Shown here: positions 57,592 to 64,000 of the stretch, piece by piece
Layout: the number at the start of each line of letters is the position of its first letter
How positions within the stretch are numbered: position 1 is the first letter of the stretch
Program-made: the position numbers and the translations under genes
Origin: PALSA-600 sp963842335
GTDB taxonomy: Bacteria > Actinomycetota > Thermoleophilia > Gaiellales > Gaiellaceae
DNA length: 64,000 bases
NCBI GenBank assembly: GCA_963842335.1
Contig: CAWJGF010000003.1
Location: 1-64,000 of the forward strand
Direction of reading: 5' to 3'
Notes under the pieces: generated by a model
Seen by the model: only the letters and a program-made list of their open reading frames with translations
Databases searched by the model: none
Told to the model about the DNA's origin: nothing

Positions 57592-58713
57592 TCACGCAGT
57601 CGCGAGCAGGCGCCCAAGCGCGGCTGCGAAGACGTCGATCTCTTCGGGAGTCCCGACCGAGATGCGGATCGCCGTCGTCGAGCCGAATCCGGTCAGCGGA
57701 CGCACGATCACGCCCTCGCGCAGCAACCGTTCGAAGAGAACGCTGGCGTCCGCGCCCGTCTCGACGAAGATGAAGTTGCCGACCGACGAGACCGGCTGGA
57801 GGCCATGCTTGCGCACCGCTTCCTCGAGAAGCACGAGGCCGGTCGCGTTGACCGCTCGACGGCGAGCAATCTCGGCGACCTCGCCGACGCTCGCGAGCGC
57901 AGCCGCCTGCGCCGGCGTCGTCAGGTCGAACGGACGGCGCACCTTGGCCAGCCCCGCACAGATCGCTTGCGGCCCGACCGCGTACCCGATACGCAGACCG
58001 GCCAGCCCGTAGATCTTCGAGAACGTCCGCAATACGACAACGCGGCGCCCCGTCTTCAGATAGCGCTCCACCGCATCCGGATAGTCGGCACGGTCGATGT
58101 ACTCGAAGTACGCCTGGTCGACGACCGTGAGCACGTGCTCAGGCACCCGCTCGAAGTACATGTCGAGCTCGTCGGCCGTGTTCATCGTTCCCGTCGGATT
58201 GTTCGGGTGGCAGATGTAGACGACCTTCGTGCGAGGGGTGATCGCCTCGAGCAGCGCGCCGAGGTCGTAGCGGTTCTCCGTGAGCGGAACCGTCACAGTC
58301 GTCGCCCCTTGTTTGCGTGCATAGATCAGGTAGCTCGGGAACGACGGCCAGCCACACACGACCTCGTCGCCCGCATCGAGGATCGCCTGGCTCACCATGT
58401 CGATGCAACCGTCGGCGCCTGCGCCGACGCAGATCTCTTCCGGCGTGACGCCGTGGCGCTCGGCCAGCGCAGCGTGGAGGCGATACGCCCCACCGTCGGG
58501 ATAGCGATTCAACTCCGCGGCCGCGCGGTCCATCGCCTCGCGTGCCGCGGGAAACGGGCCGAAGGGCCCTTCGTTCGACGCGAGCTTGATCACGCGAGCG
58601 AGGCCGAGCTCGCGCTGAACGTCTTCGACCGGCTTCCCTGGTTGATACGGCGTCAGGCCCTCGATCGCAGCGCGAAAGAGCCCCGCGCCGGTCTCTGCAT
58701 CGGTGCGCTCCAC
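57592..58713 (-). CDS. hisC: Histidinol-phosphate aminotransferase
   Basis: 373 aa from the GTG at 58713; an ATG at 58758 would add 15 residues of poor quality. Fold type I PLP enzyme: LTPYQPGKPVEDVQRELGLA, IKLASNEGPFGPFPAAREAM, LNRYPDGGAYRLHAALAERH, VYICHPNNPTGTMNTADELD, then VVDQAYFEYIDRADYP, and the PLP lysine in VVLRTFSKIYGLAGLRIGYA. KVRRPFDLTTPAQAAALASV is typical of HisC/PatA. It transaminates imidazole-acetol phosphate in histidine synthesis; some relatives act on aromatic acids. No other his genes are near. Confidence 0.9.
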   Translation of the reverse strand: MERTDAETGAGLFRAAIEGLTPYQPGKPVEDVQRELGLARVIKLASNEGPFGPFPAAREAMDRAAAELNRYPDGGAYRLHAALAERHGVTPEEICVGAGADGCIDMVSQAILDAGDEVVCGWPSFPSYLIYARKQGATTVTVPLTENRYDLGALLEAITPRTKVVYICHPNNPTGTMNTADELDMYFERVPEHVLTVVDQAYFEYIDRADYPDAVERYLKTGRRVVVLRTFSKIYGLAGLRIGYAVGPQAICAGLAKVRRPFDLTTPAQAAALASVGEVAEIARRRAVNATGLVLLEEAVRKHGLQPVSSVGNFIFVETGADASVLFERLLREGVIVRPLTGFGSTTAIRISVGTPEEIDVFAAALGRLLATA

Positions 58714-58900
58714 GGCCGAGGAGCCTACCGTCGCCCGGGCCGGGGGCGTCCGGGTCATCGGTGACTGTGGTTGGCGGGGCGAGGTGCACTCGGCCTCCTC
58801 CCCACCGCGAGCCGAACGGGGAAATCCATACGTGTCCGTCACGGAAGCGTGCCGATTGTTCGCCCACCCTGGCCCTCGCGGGGAGCCGTAGGCTGCCGGA

Positions 58901-59524
58901 GTGCCCGAGCTTGGTCTTTTCCCGCTCTCGATCGTGCTCGTTCCGACCGAGCGGATTCCGCTGCACATCTTCGAGCCTCGCTACCGCGAGCTGATCGAGG
59001 AGTGCGTCGAGGAGGGAACCGACTTCGGTCTCGTTCTCGCGACGGGCGATGGCGCAGTGCACGAGATCGGTACCCGGGCGTCGGTGCTCGAGGTGCTCGA
59101 GGTCCTGGAGGATGGACGGATGAACGTCGTCGTCGAAGGCGGCGAGCGCTTTCGGCTCCTCGAGCTGACCTCGGGCCGCTCGTTCACGACCGGTCTCGTC
59201 GAGCCGGTGATCGACGAAGACGATCCGCCGGCAGCAGACGATGTCGAACGGGCGCTCGAGGTGTTCCGCGAGCTTGCCGAGACGTCGGAGGCGGACGTCG
59301 ACCTGCCCGACCCCGACATCTCGCAGCTCGACTTCGAGCTTGCCGCGCGCGTCGAGTTCGGCGTCGACGCAAAGCAGGAAGTGCTCGCGATGACGTCCCC
59401 GCGATTGCGGATGCAGCGTCTCGCGGTCCTCCTCGAATCCGCTCTCGAGGCCGTCCAGCTCGAGCAGGCGATGCGTGAGCGCGCGAGCAAGAACGGCAAG
59501 GTCACACCGCGCGACCCGGACTAG
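58901..59524 (+). CDS. LON peptidase N-terminal (substrate-binding) domain protein
   Basis: 207 aa from the GTG at 58901. The standalone LON-N fold opens LGLFPLSIVLVPTERIPLHI then FEPRYRELIEECVEEGTDFG and GTRASVLEVLEVLEDGRMNV, with VVVEGGERFRLLELTSGRSF. The second half is helical, DFELAARVEFGVDAKQEVLA. There is no ATPase or protease domain. Such proteins are common, and their role is unproven. The C-terminus ends 5 bp before the end of the converging gamma-glutamyltransferase gene. Confidence 0.88.
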   Translation: MPELGLFPLSIVLVPTERIPLHIFEPRYRELIEECVEEGTDFGLVLATGDGAVHEIGTRASVLEVLEVLEDGRMNVVVEGGERFRLLELTSGRSFTTGLVEPVIDEDDPPAADDVERALEVFRELAETSEADVDLPDPDISQLDFELAARVEFGVDAKQEVLAMTSPRLRMQRLAVLLESALEAVQLEQAMRERASKNGKVTPRDPD

Positions 59525-59528
59525 GCGT

Positions 59529-61097
59529 TCAGTCGACCACGACCCCGTCGCCACCGCGCCGCGCGTCGCCGGCGGCGGCAAGTTCTCCGTCCGGCTGCAC
59601 CTCGACCGCATTGGTGCCACCGAAGAACAGGTTCTGGCGGCGCCAGCGCACGATGTCGTAACCCCACGACTCGAGCCGGGCGAGCTCGTCCGGATCGAAG
59701 CCTCCTTCGCAGTGCACATGGGGCTCATCGACGTGGACGCGTGGGGCATCGATCGCGGCCGCCACGCCGAGCCCGTGGCCGACGACGTTCTCGACCACCT
59801 GCATGATCGCGCCCCGCAACCGAACGGAGCCGGCGCTTCCGACGACGAGCCGTGGCCCGCCGCTGCCACGAACGACGGTCGGCGCCATCATGCTCGTGAG
59901 CCGCCGCCCGGGCGCCGCCGGCCCGCCGGCCACGAGGTCGTATTCCCCCAGCATGTTGTTCAGGTGGATTCCCGTCCCGGGAACGATCACACCCGAGCCT
60001 GAACCGGTCGAGGACGAGAGCGAGGCCGCGTTGCCGTCGCCGTCGACCACGGAGACATGGGTCGTCCCGCCGGCAGGGCGATACTCGAGGCTTCCGGGCC
60101 GTCCCTCGGCGATCCGGGCCGCTGCGGCAGCCAGCGAGCCGGACGTGAGCAGGCGCTGCGCAAGCCCGCCACGATGCAGGGCAGCCGCGAACCCGCCTTC
60201 GCGGGCGCGGGTCTGCTCGCGCATCACATCCGCGAGCGACGCGATCGCCTCGGCGCTCCCTGCCTCACCGCGACCGACGCGCTCGAGCAGCGCGAGCCCG
60301 TACGCGATCAGAATCCCACCCGACGAGGGCGGCGGGTTCGACACCACCTCGAGCCCGCGGTAGCGAACGTGCACCGGCCGACGCCAGACGACGCGATAGG
60401 CAGCGAGATCCTCGAGCGTCAGCAGCCCGCCTCCCGACTCCACCGTGTCGACTGTCGCCCGCGCGAGGTCGCCCTCGTAGAGTGGCGACGCGCCTTCCGC
60501 CGCGATCCATTCGAGCGTCTCGCCGAGGTCCGGGAGGCGGAGGACGTCACCAGGCCCGAGCCGTGCGCCATCGGGCTTGCTGTAGAGACGGCGTCCCTCA
60601 GTCGAGTGGCGCAGGATCAGGTCGAGGATCGCGTGCAGATGCGCCTGGGGGCGATTCAACTCCAGCCCGCTCGCAGCTAGCTCGATCGCGGGCTGGAGAA
60701 GCTCTCGCCAGGGCAGTCGGCCATAGGCACGATGCAACGCCTCGAGCCCCGCTGTCGCGCCAGGAACGGCGCACGAGGCCTCCCCGACGGAAAAGACCTG
60801 GGTCGTGTCGCTGTCGCCACCGAAGCCGACGTCGACCGCGTGCATCGCGGCGGCGGCCGGCGACGGGCGCCCTTGACCGGGAGTCGAGACGAAGAAGTCG
60901 ACCAAGCGGGGAGGTCGCCGGTCACCCGGGACGACCAGCGCAAACCCGCCGGCGCCCGGACCGGTGAGCGGGCTCTCGGTCACCCAGGCCGCAAAAGCCG
61001 CTGCCACACACGCATCGACGGCGTTTCCACCTTCGGCGAGGACCCGCGCGCCCGCCTCTGCGGTCAGCCGGTGGCCGGCCGCAATCGCGCCATTCAT
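59529..61097 (-). CDS. ggt: Gamma-glutamyltransferase family protein
   Basis: 522 aa, ATG at 61097. Ntn-hydrolase: the large-subunit start HRLTAEAGARVLAEGGNAVD, TGPGAGGFALVVPGDRRPPR, VPGATAGLEALHRAYGRLPW, LVSNPPPSSGGILIAYGLAL (as EVVSNPPPSSGG), and the autocleavage site PAGGTTHVSVVDGDGNAASL with Thr as new N-terminus. Then GSGVIVPGTGIHLNNMLGEY and SMMAPTVVRGSGGPRLVVGS. No signal peptide is seen; the known E. coli enzyme is periplasmic, so this one may work in the cytosol or be exported otherwise. It acts on glutathione or other gamma-glutamyl compounds. Confidence 0.88.
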   Translation of the reverse strand: MNGAIAAGHRLTAEAGARVLAEGGNAVDACVAAAFAAWVTESPLTGPGAGGFALVVPGDRRPPRLVDFFVSTPGQGRPSPAAAAMHAVDVGFGGDSDTTQVFSVGEASCAVPGATAGLEALHRAYGRLPWRELLQPAIELAASGLELNRPQAHLHAILDLILRHSTEGRRLYSKPDGARLGPGDVLRLPDLGETLEWIAAEGASPLYEGDLARATVDTVESGGGLLTLEDLAAYRVVWRRPVHVRYRGLEVVSNPPPSSGGILIAYGLALLERVGRGEAGSAEAIASLADVMREQTRAREGGFAAALHRGGLAQRLLTSGSLAAAAARIAEGRPGSLEYRPAGGTTHVSVVDGDGNAASLSSSTGSGSGVIVPGTGIHLNNMLGEYDLVAGGPAAPGRRLTSMMAPTVVRGSGGPRLVVGSAGSVRLRGAIMQVVENVVGHGLGVAAAIDAPRVHVDEPHVHCEGGFDPDELARLESWGYDIVRWRRQNLFFGGTNAVEVQPDGELAAAGDARRGGDGVVVD

Positions 61098-61209
61098 GTT
61101 CTGGTCACTTCAGCCGATGAACTCTGTGTGTGCACGTAATCGGAATCTTCACCCTTTTCCCACAAACTGGATGCCAGGTCCGGAGTCATCACTCTTGAAG
61201 GTCCCCGCC

Positions 61210-62211
61210 ATGAATATCTCTCGCCCCAAGCTTTTCGCCTCGCTGGCGGCTCTCCTCGTGCTCATCGGGGTCGCCGCAACGCCTGGGCTGCTCGGCAAGC
61301 GCGTGGCCTCCGCGTTCAACGCGCTCACCGGCGCCGAGCACCATTGGCTCGCACTCGGGGCAGCCGGGTTCGTGCTCGGCTTCGCCTGCACCGTCGGTGC
61401 CTGGCGCGCTGCGCTCGGCGCAGCCGGAGGCCGAATCGGCACGTATCGCGCAGCTTCGTGCATCGGCGTCGGCTCTCTCGTGAACGCGTTCGCGCCCGCC
61501 AAACTCGGCGACGCGGTGAAGATCGGGCTCTGCTCCCGGTCGATCGACGCGCCCGGGCGCCTCTGGACGGCCGGCGGTGTGTACGCCGCACTCGCCGCGG
61601 CTCGCTGCCTGACGCTCGCCGCTCTGCTCGTCGTGGCCTCCGCCACGGGAGCGATGCCCCTCTGGCCCGTATTCGTTCTCTGCGGCGCCGTCGCGGTCCT
61701 CGCGATCGCGGCTGCCTATTCGGGGCGGCTCCGCCGTCACCCGCGAATCGCCAAGGTGCTTGCCGGCTTCGCCGCGCTCGAACGCTCCCCGCGCGGAATC
61801 GCGACCGTGCTCGCATGGACGGCCGGCATGGTGCTGGCTCGGCTCGGCGCGACGATGGCGGTCGCCGCAGCGCTCGGTCTTCCCCACCCGGTTCTCGCTG
61901 CTCTCGTCATTCTTCCCGCGCTCGACGTTGCGGCCGCGTTCCCCCTCACCCCGGGCTCGATCGGGATCGGCAGCGGCGCCGTCGCGGTCGCCCTCGCCGG
62001 GCGCGGCATCGGCATGACCCAGGCGCTCGGGGTCGGCTTTGCCATCCAGGCGCTCGAGACGTTCGTCAGCATCGCTGCAGGCGCGGCCGGTGCTCTCTAC
62101 CTCGCCTGGCCGAGCCCGGCCGTCCGACGCTGGACGCTGCGCACCGCCACGGTCGGCGGCGCAGCCGCGCTGGCCGCAGGCCTCGGGCTCGCCGTGCTCA
62201 GCCTGACGTAA
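61210..62211 (+). CDS. YbhN/lysylphosphatidylglycerol synthase transmembrane-like protein
   Basis: 333 aa from the ATG at 61210. About eight helices: SLAALLVLIGVAATPGLLGK, HWLALGAAGFVLGFACTVGA, GVGSLVNAFAPAKLGDAVKI (the N-x-x-x-P-x-x-x-G-D/E signature), LAAARCLTLAALLVVASATG and FPLTPGSIGIGSGAVAVALA. It belongs to the UPF0104/AglD2-like flippase family, also the membrane half of MprF. It probably moves or handles lipids. Start chosen because the upstream frame is only non-coding. It is convergent with ftsZ (11 bp apart). Confidence 0.85.
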   Translation: MNISRPKLFASLAALLVLIGVAATPGLLGKRVASAFNALTGAEHHWLALGAAGFVLGFACTVGAWRAALGAAGGRIGTYRAASCIGVGSLVNAFAPAKLGDAVKIGLCSRSIDAPGRLWTAGGVYAALAAARCLTLAALLVVASATGAMPLWPVFVLCGAVAVLAIAAAYSGRLRRHPRIAKVLAGFAALERSPRGIATVLAWTAGMVLARLGATMAVAAALGLPHPVLAALVILPALDVAAAFPLTPGSIGIGSGAVAVALAGRGIGMTQALGVGFAIQALETFVSIAAGAAGALYLAWPSPAVRRWTLRTATVGGAAALAAGLGLAVLSLT

Positions 62212-62221
62212 GAGCTGACAG

Positions 62222-63532
62222 CTAACTCTCGCTGAGGCGCAGGAAGGACGGCGCCTCGAGCGCGTCACCCGACGCCGCAGTGATCACCGAGCTGCGGCGG
62301 CCCGCGCTGCGACCACCGATGCCGGTCGCGACGACGGTGATCCACATCTGTCCGTTGAGGCGGTCGTCGATGGTGGCGCCGAAGATGATGTTCGTGTCGT
62401 CGGTCGCTGCCTCGCGCACCGCCTCGGCTGCCTCGTTGACCTCGTAGAGCGTCAGGTCGTCGCCGCCGGCGATCGAGAGCAGGATGCCGCGTGCGCCGGT
62501 GATCTCGGTCTCGATCAGCGGGCTGCGCAACGCGCGCTCGGCTGCTTCCTTGGCGCGATTCTCGCCGGTGGCGTAGCCGATTCCCATGAGCGCCGACCCG
62601 GAGTCCGCCATGATCGTGCGCACGTCGGCGAAGTCGAGGTTGATCAGGCCCGGGTTCGTGATCAGGTCGCAGATGCCCTGGACGCCGTGCCGCAGGACGT
62701 CGTCGGCGATACGGAATGCGTCGAGCATCGAGGTCGACTTGTCCAGAACCTCGAGCAGGCGATCATTCGGGACGACGATCAGCGTGTCGCACGCCTCCCG
62801 CAGCGCGGCGAGACCGTCGTCTGCCTGCTTCCTGCGCCGCGATCCCTCGAACTTGAAAGGCATCGTCACGATGCCGATCGTGAGAGCGCCGAGCTCGCGC
62901 GCGATCCGCGCAACGACGGGAGCAGCGCCGGAACCGGTGCCACCACCCTCGCCGGCGGTGACGAAGACCATGTCGGAGCCACGGAGTGCGCGCTTGATCG
63001 CGTCGTAGCCGTCCTCGGCGGCGTTGCGGCCGATCTCAGGGTCCGCGCCGGAGCCGAGGCCTTCGGTGAGCTCACTGCCGATGTGGATCTTGGTCGCAGC
63101 GTCGCTCATCTGCAGCTGCTGGATGTCGGTGTTCACCGCGACGAAGTCGACCTGGGTGATCCCGGCGTCGATCATGCGGTCGACGGCGTTCAGGCCGGCG
63201 CCGCCGACACCGATGACGCGGATGACGGCCAGATACGACGCGCTGTCACGTGCGCGCTCGAGCCGCGCGGGTTGATCCGGCAACGGGTCGAGCCAGCGCG
63301 AGACGCGGCTCGGGGCTTCGTCGGCGACCGGGTCGGGATCGGGCACAGGCTCCACCGCCCGAATCGGGGTCGGGGAAGGAGGTGGTTCCGCGGCCTCGAG
63401 CACGGGCTCCGGCGTCTCGACCGGCAACTCCTGCTGGCCGTCAGGCGTCTTGCCCTGCCGCTGTGCCGCTTCGGTCGCCCGGAAGAGGTCGGCGAGGGGA
63501 CCCTCACGCATGCTGGCGCGATTTCTGGCCAT
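62222..63532 (-). CDS. ftsZ: FtsZ with ~100-residue N-terminal extension
   Basis: 436 aa from the ATG at 63532, behind AGGAGG. Residues 1-105 are an extension: MARNRASMREGPLADLFRAT, then a Pro/Glu-rich stretch of about 60 residues. The tubulin-like domain follows: RVIGVGGAGLNAVDRMIDAG, VFVTAGEGGGTGSGAAPVVA (GGGTGSG), NPGLINLDFADVRTIMADSG (T7 loop), then GIGYATGENRAKEAAERALR. The C-terminus has little linker and ends LEAPSFLRLSES, a reduced form of the usual D-I-P-x-F-L-R tail. It polymerises at the division site with GTP. It starts 29 bp inside the end of the ParA gene. No ftsQ, ftsA or mur gene is near in this window. Confidence 0.9.
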   Translation of the reverse strand: MARNRASMREGPLADLFRATEAAQRQGKTPDGQQELPVETPEPVLEAAEPPPSPTPIRAVEPVPDPDPVADEAPSRVSRWLDPLPDQPARLERARDSASYLAVIRVIGVGGAGLNAVDRMIDAGITQVDFVAVNTDIQQLQMSDAATKIHIGSELTEGLGSGADPEIGRNAAEDGYDAIKRALRGSDMVFVTAGEGGGTGSGAAPVVARIARELGALTIGIVTMPFKFEGSRRRKQADDGLAALREACDTLIVVPNDRLLEVLDKSTSMLDAFRIADDVLRHGVQGICDLITNPGLINLDFADVRTIMADSGSALMGIGYATGENRAKEAAERALRSPLIETEITGARGILLSIAGGDDLTLYEVNEAAEAVREAATDDTNIIFGATIDDRLNGQMWITVVATGIGGRSAGRRSSVITAASGDALEAPSFLRLSES

Positions 63533-64000
63533 CGAAAACCTCCTTTGCAAGGTCGCGGTACATGGCTGCAGCGGCGCCCGACGGATCGTAGGCGAGAACG
63601 GACTGGCCCTTCACCGGAGCCTCGGCGAAGCGCACGGTCTTGCGGATGCGCGTGTTGTAGACGAGCTCACCGAAGTTCTCGCGCAGGATCTCATCGGCCT
63701 CGCGCGAGTGGGTCTGCCGTCTGTCGTACATGGTCGGAACAATGCCGATCACCGAGACCCTCGGGTTGAGATTCTCGCGCACCATCGCCAGGGTGTTCTC
63801 GAGCTGGACGAGCCCGCGCAGCGAGAGGTACTCGGTCTGGACAGGCACGATCACGCCGGTAGCCGCGACGAAGGCGTTGATCGTCAGCAGGCCGAGCGAC
63901 GGCGGTGTGTCGATGAAGATGTAGTCGTAGCGGTCGCGGACCGGGGCAAGCGCCTTCTCGAGCGCACGCTCGCGGCCGATCTGGCTCGCGAGCGCCATGT
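63504..64000 (-). CDS. ParA/Soj family ATPase, 5' partial
   Basis: The gene runs past the window edge; about 165 C-terminal residues are visible. Present: YDYIFIDTPPSLGLLTINAF (Walker B region, DTPPSLG), TGVIVPVQTEYLSLRGLVQL, GIVPTMYDRRQTHSREADEI and VRFAEAPVKGQSVLAYDPSG, all Soj-like. The P-loop is outside the window. ParA ATPases position chromosome origins or other cargo together with ParB; no ParB is visible here. Its last 29 bases overlap the ftsZ start, so the two are probably co-expressed. Confidence 0.88.
   Translation of the reverse strand, partial: MALASQIGRERALEKALAPVRDRYDYIFIDTPPSLGLLTINAFVAATGVIVPVQTEYLSLRGLVQLENTLAMVRENLNPRVSVIGIVPTMYDRRQTHSREADEILRENFGELVYNTRIRKTVRFAEAPVKGQSVLAYDPSGAAAAMYRDLAKEVFDGQKSRQHA

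Noticed and set aside
1..64000. CRISPR arrays, insertion sequences, rRNA genes, replication origins
   Set aside because: No regular spaced repeats, transposase motifs, rRNA signature or DnaA-box clusters were seen on reading both strands. ParA at the edge may hint at an origin beyond the window, but none is visible here.

Overview
The window is 64 kb of GC-rich, gene-dense bacterial chromosome. Genes are short-spaced, often overlap by 4 bp (ATGA/GTGA), and use GTG or TTG starts freely. The gene content points to Actinomycetota: a WhiG/FliA-type sigma factor, a beta-carbonic anhydrase closely resembling mycobacterial Rv1284, a cyclic-nucleotide-binding thioredoxin-reductase-like protein, a VKOR/DsbA pair, a Holin-X/DUF3618 pair and a Soj-type ParA next to FtsZ. 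A deep-branching class such as Thermoleophilia (Gaiellales/Solirubrobacterales) is my inference, not proven here. I see no prophage, IS transposase, CRISPR array or rRNA operon. Two tRNA genes are present: Gly(GCC) and Trp(CCA).

Layout. 0-6.2 kb: a MaoC dehydratase end, a palindromic-repeat intergenic stretch, a CPA1 antiporter, an M19 dipeptidase, a lone receiver protein, a GNAT acetyltransferase, and an overlapping minus-strand cluster of lipoprotein, atypical NRAMP transporter and two PRC-barrel proteins. 6.3-12.4 kb: an ECF sigma factor with two TolB-like beta-propeller proteins, a DCC-family protein, PAP2 phosphatase and lipid kinase, a 3' remnant of a glutamine synthetase gene with its terminator, and a Holin-X/DUF3618 pair. 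12.4-22.7 kb: tRNA-Gly, aldehyde dehydrogenase, RNase HI and SnoaL-like genes, a cupin with a GntR-like operator, a channel-like protein, carbonic anhydrase, a wall amidase, an orphan LanC-like protein, a cNMP-thioredoxin-reductase-like fusion with NUDIX, and mscL. 22.7-28.7 kb: conserved small proteins, an EF-G paralogue, a heme-membrane/ApbE flavin cluster, the WhiG-like sigma factor and tRNA-Trp. 28.7-31.9 kb: a truncated alpha/beta hydrolase and a class III cyclase/ATPase/TPR regulator, both broken. 32-37.7 kb: membrane and osmotic functions (GAP-like exporter, aquaporin, BrkB-like protein, K+ channel, DMT exporter) and the VKOR/DsbA oxidative-folding pair. 37.7-45.6 kb: a probable leucine-catabolism set (methylcrotonyl-CoA carboxylase beta and alpha, methylglutaconyl-CoA hydratase) interleaved with SpoIID and an MFS transporter. 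45.6-64 kb: an MFS-cNMP fusion, a repeat mini-protein, an intracellular subtilase with a GAF protein, SCP2, leucyl aminopeptidase, acyl-CoA dehydrogenase, YcnI, MBL-rhodanese, threonine deaminase, MeaB, MFS, HisC, a LON-N protein, gamma-glutamyltransferase, a YbhN-like flippase, FtsZ and the end of ParA.

Quality note: about 20 apparent single-base frameshifts fall between 6.7 and 31.6 kb, in otherwise well conserved genes. None is seen from 32 to 64 kb. Most look like sequence errors. They matter when reading gene boundaries in the first half, so broken genes are given here as whole genes with the break sites listed.
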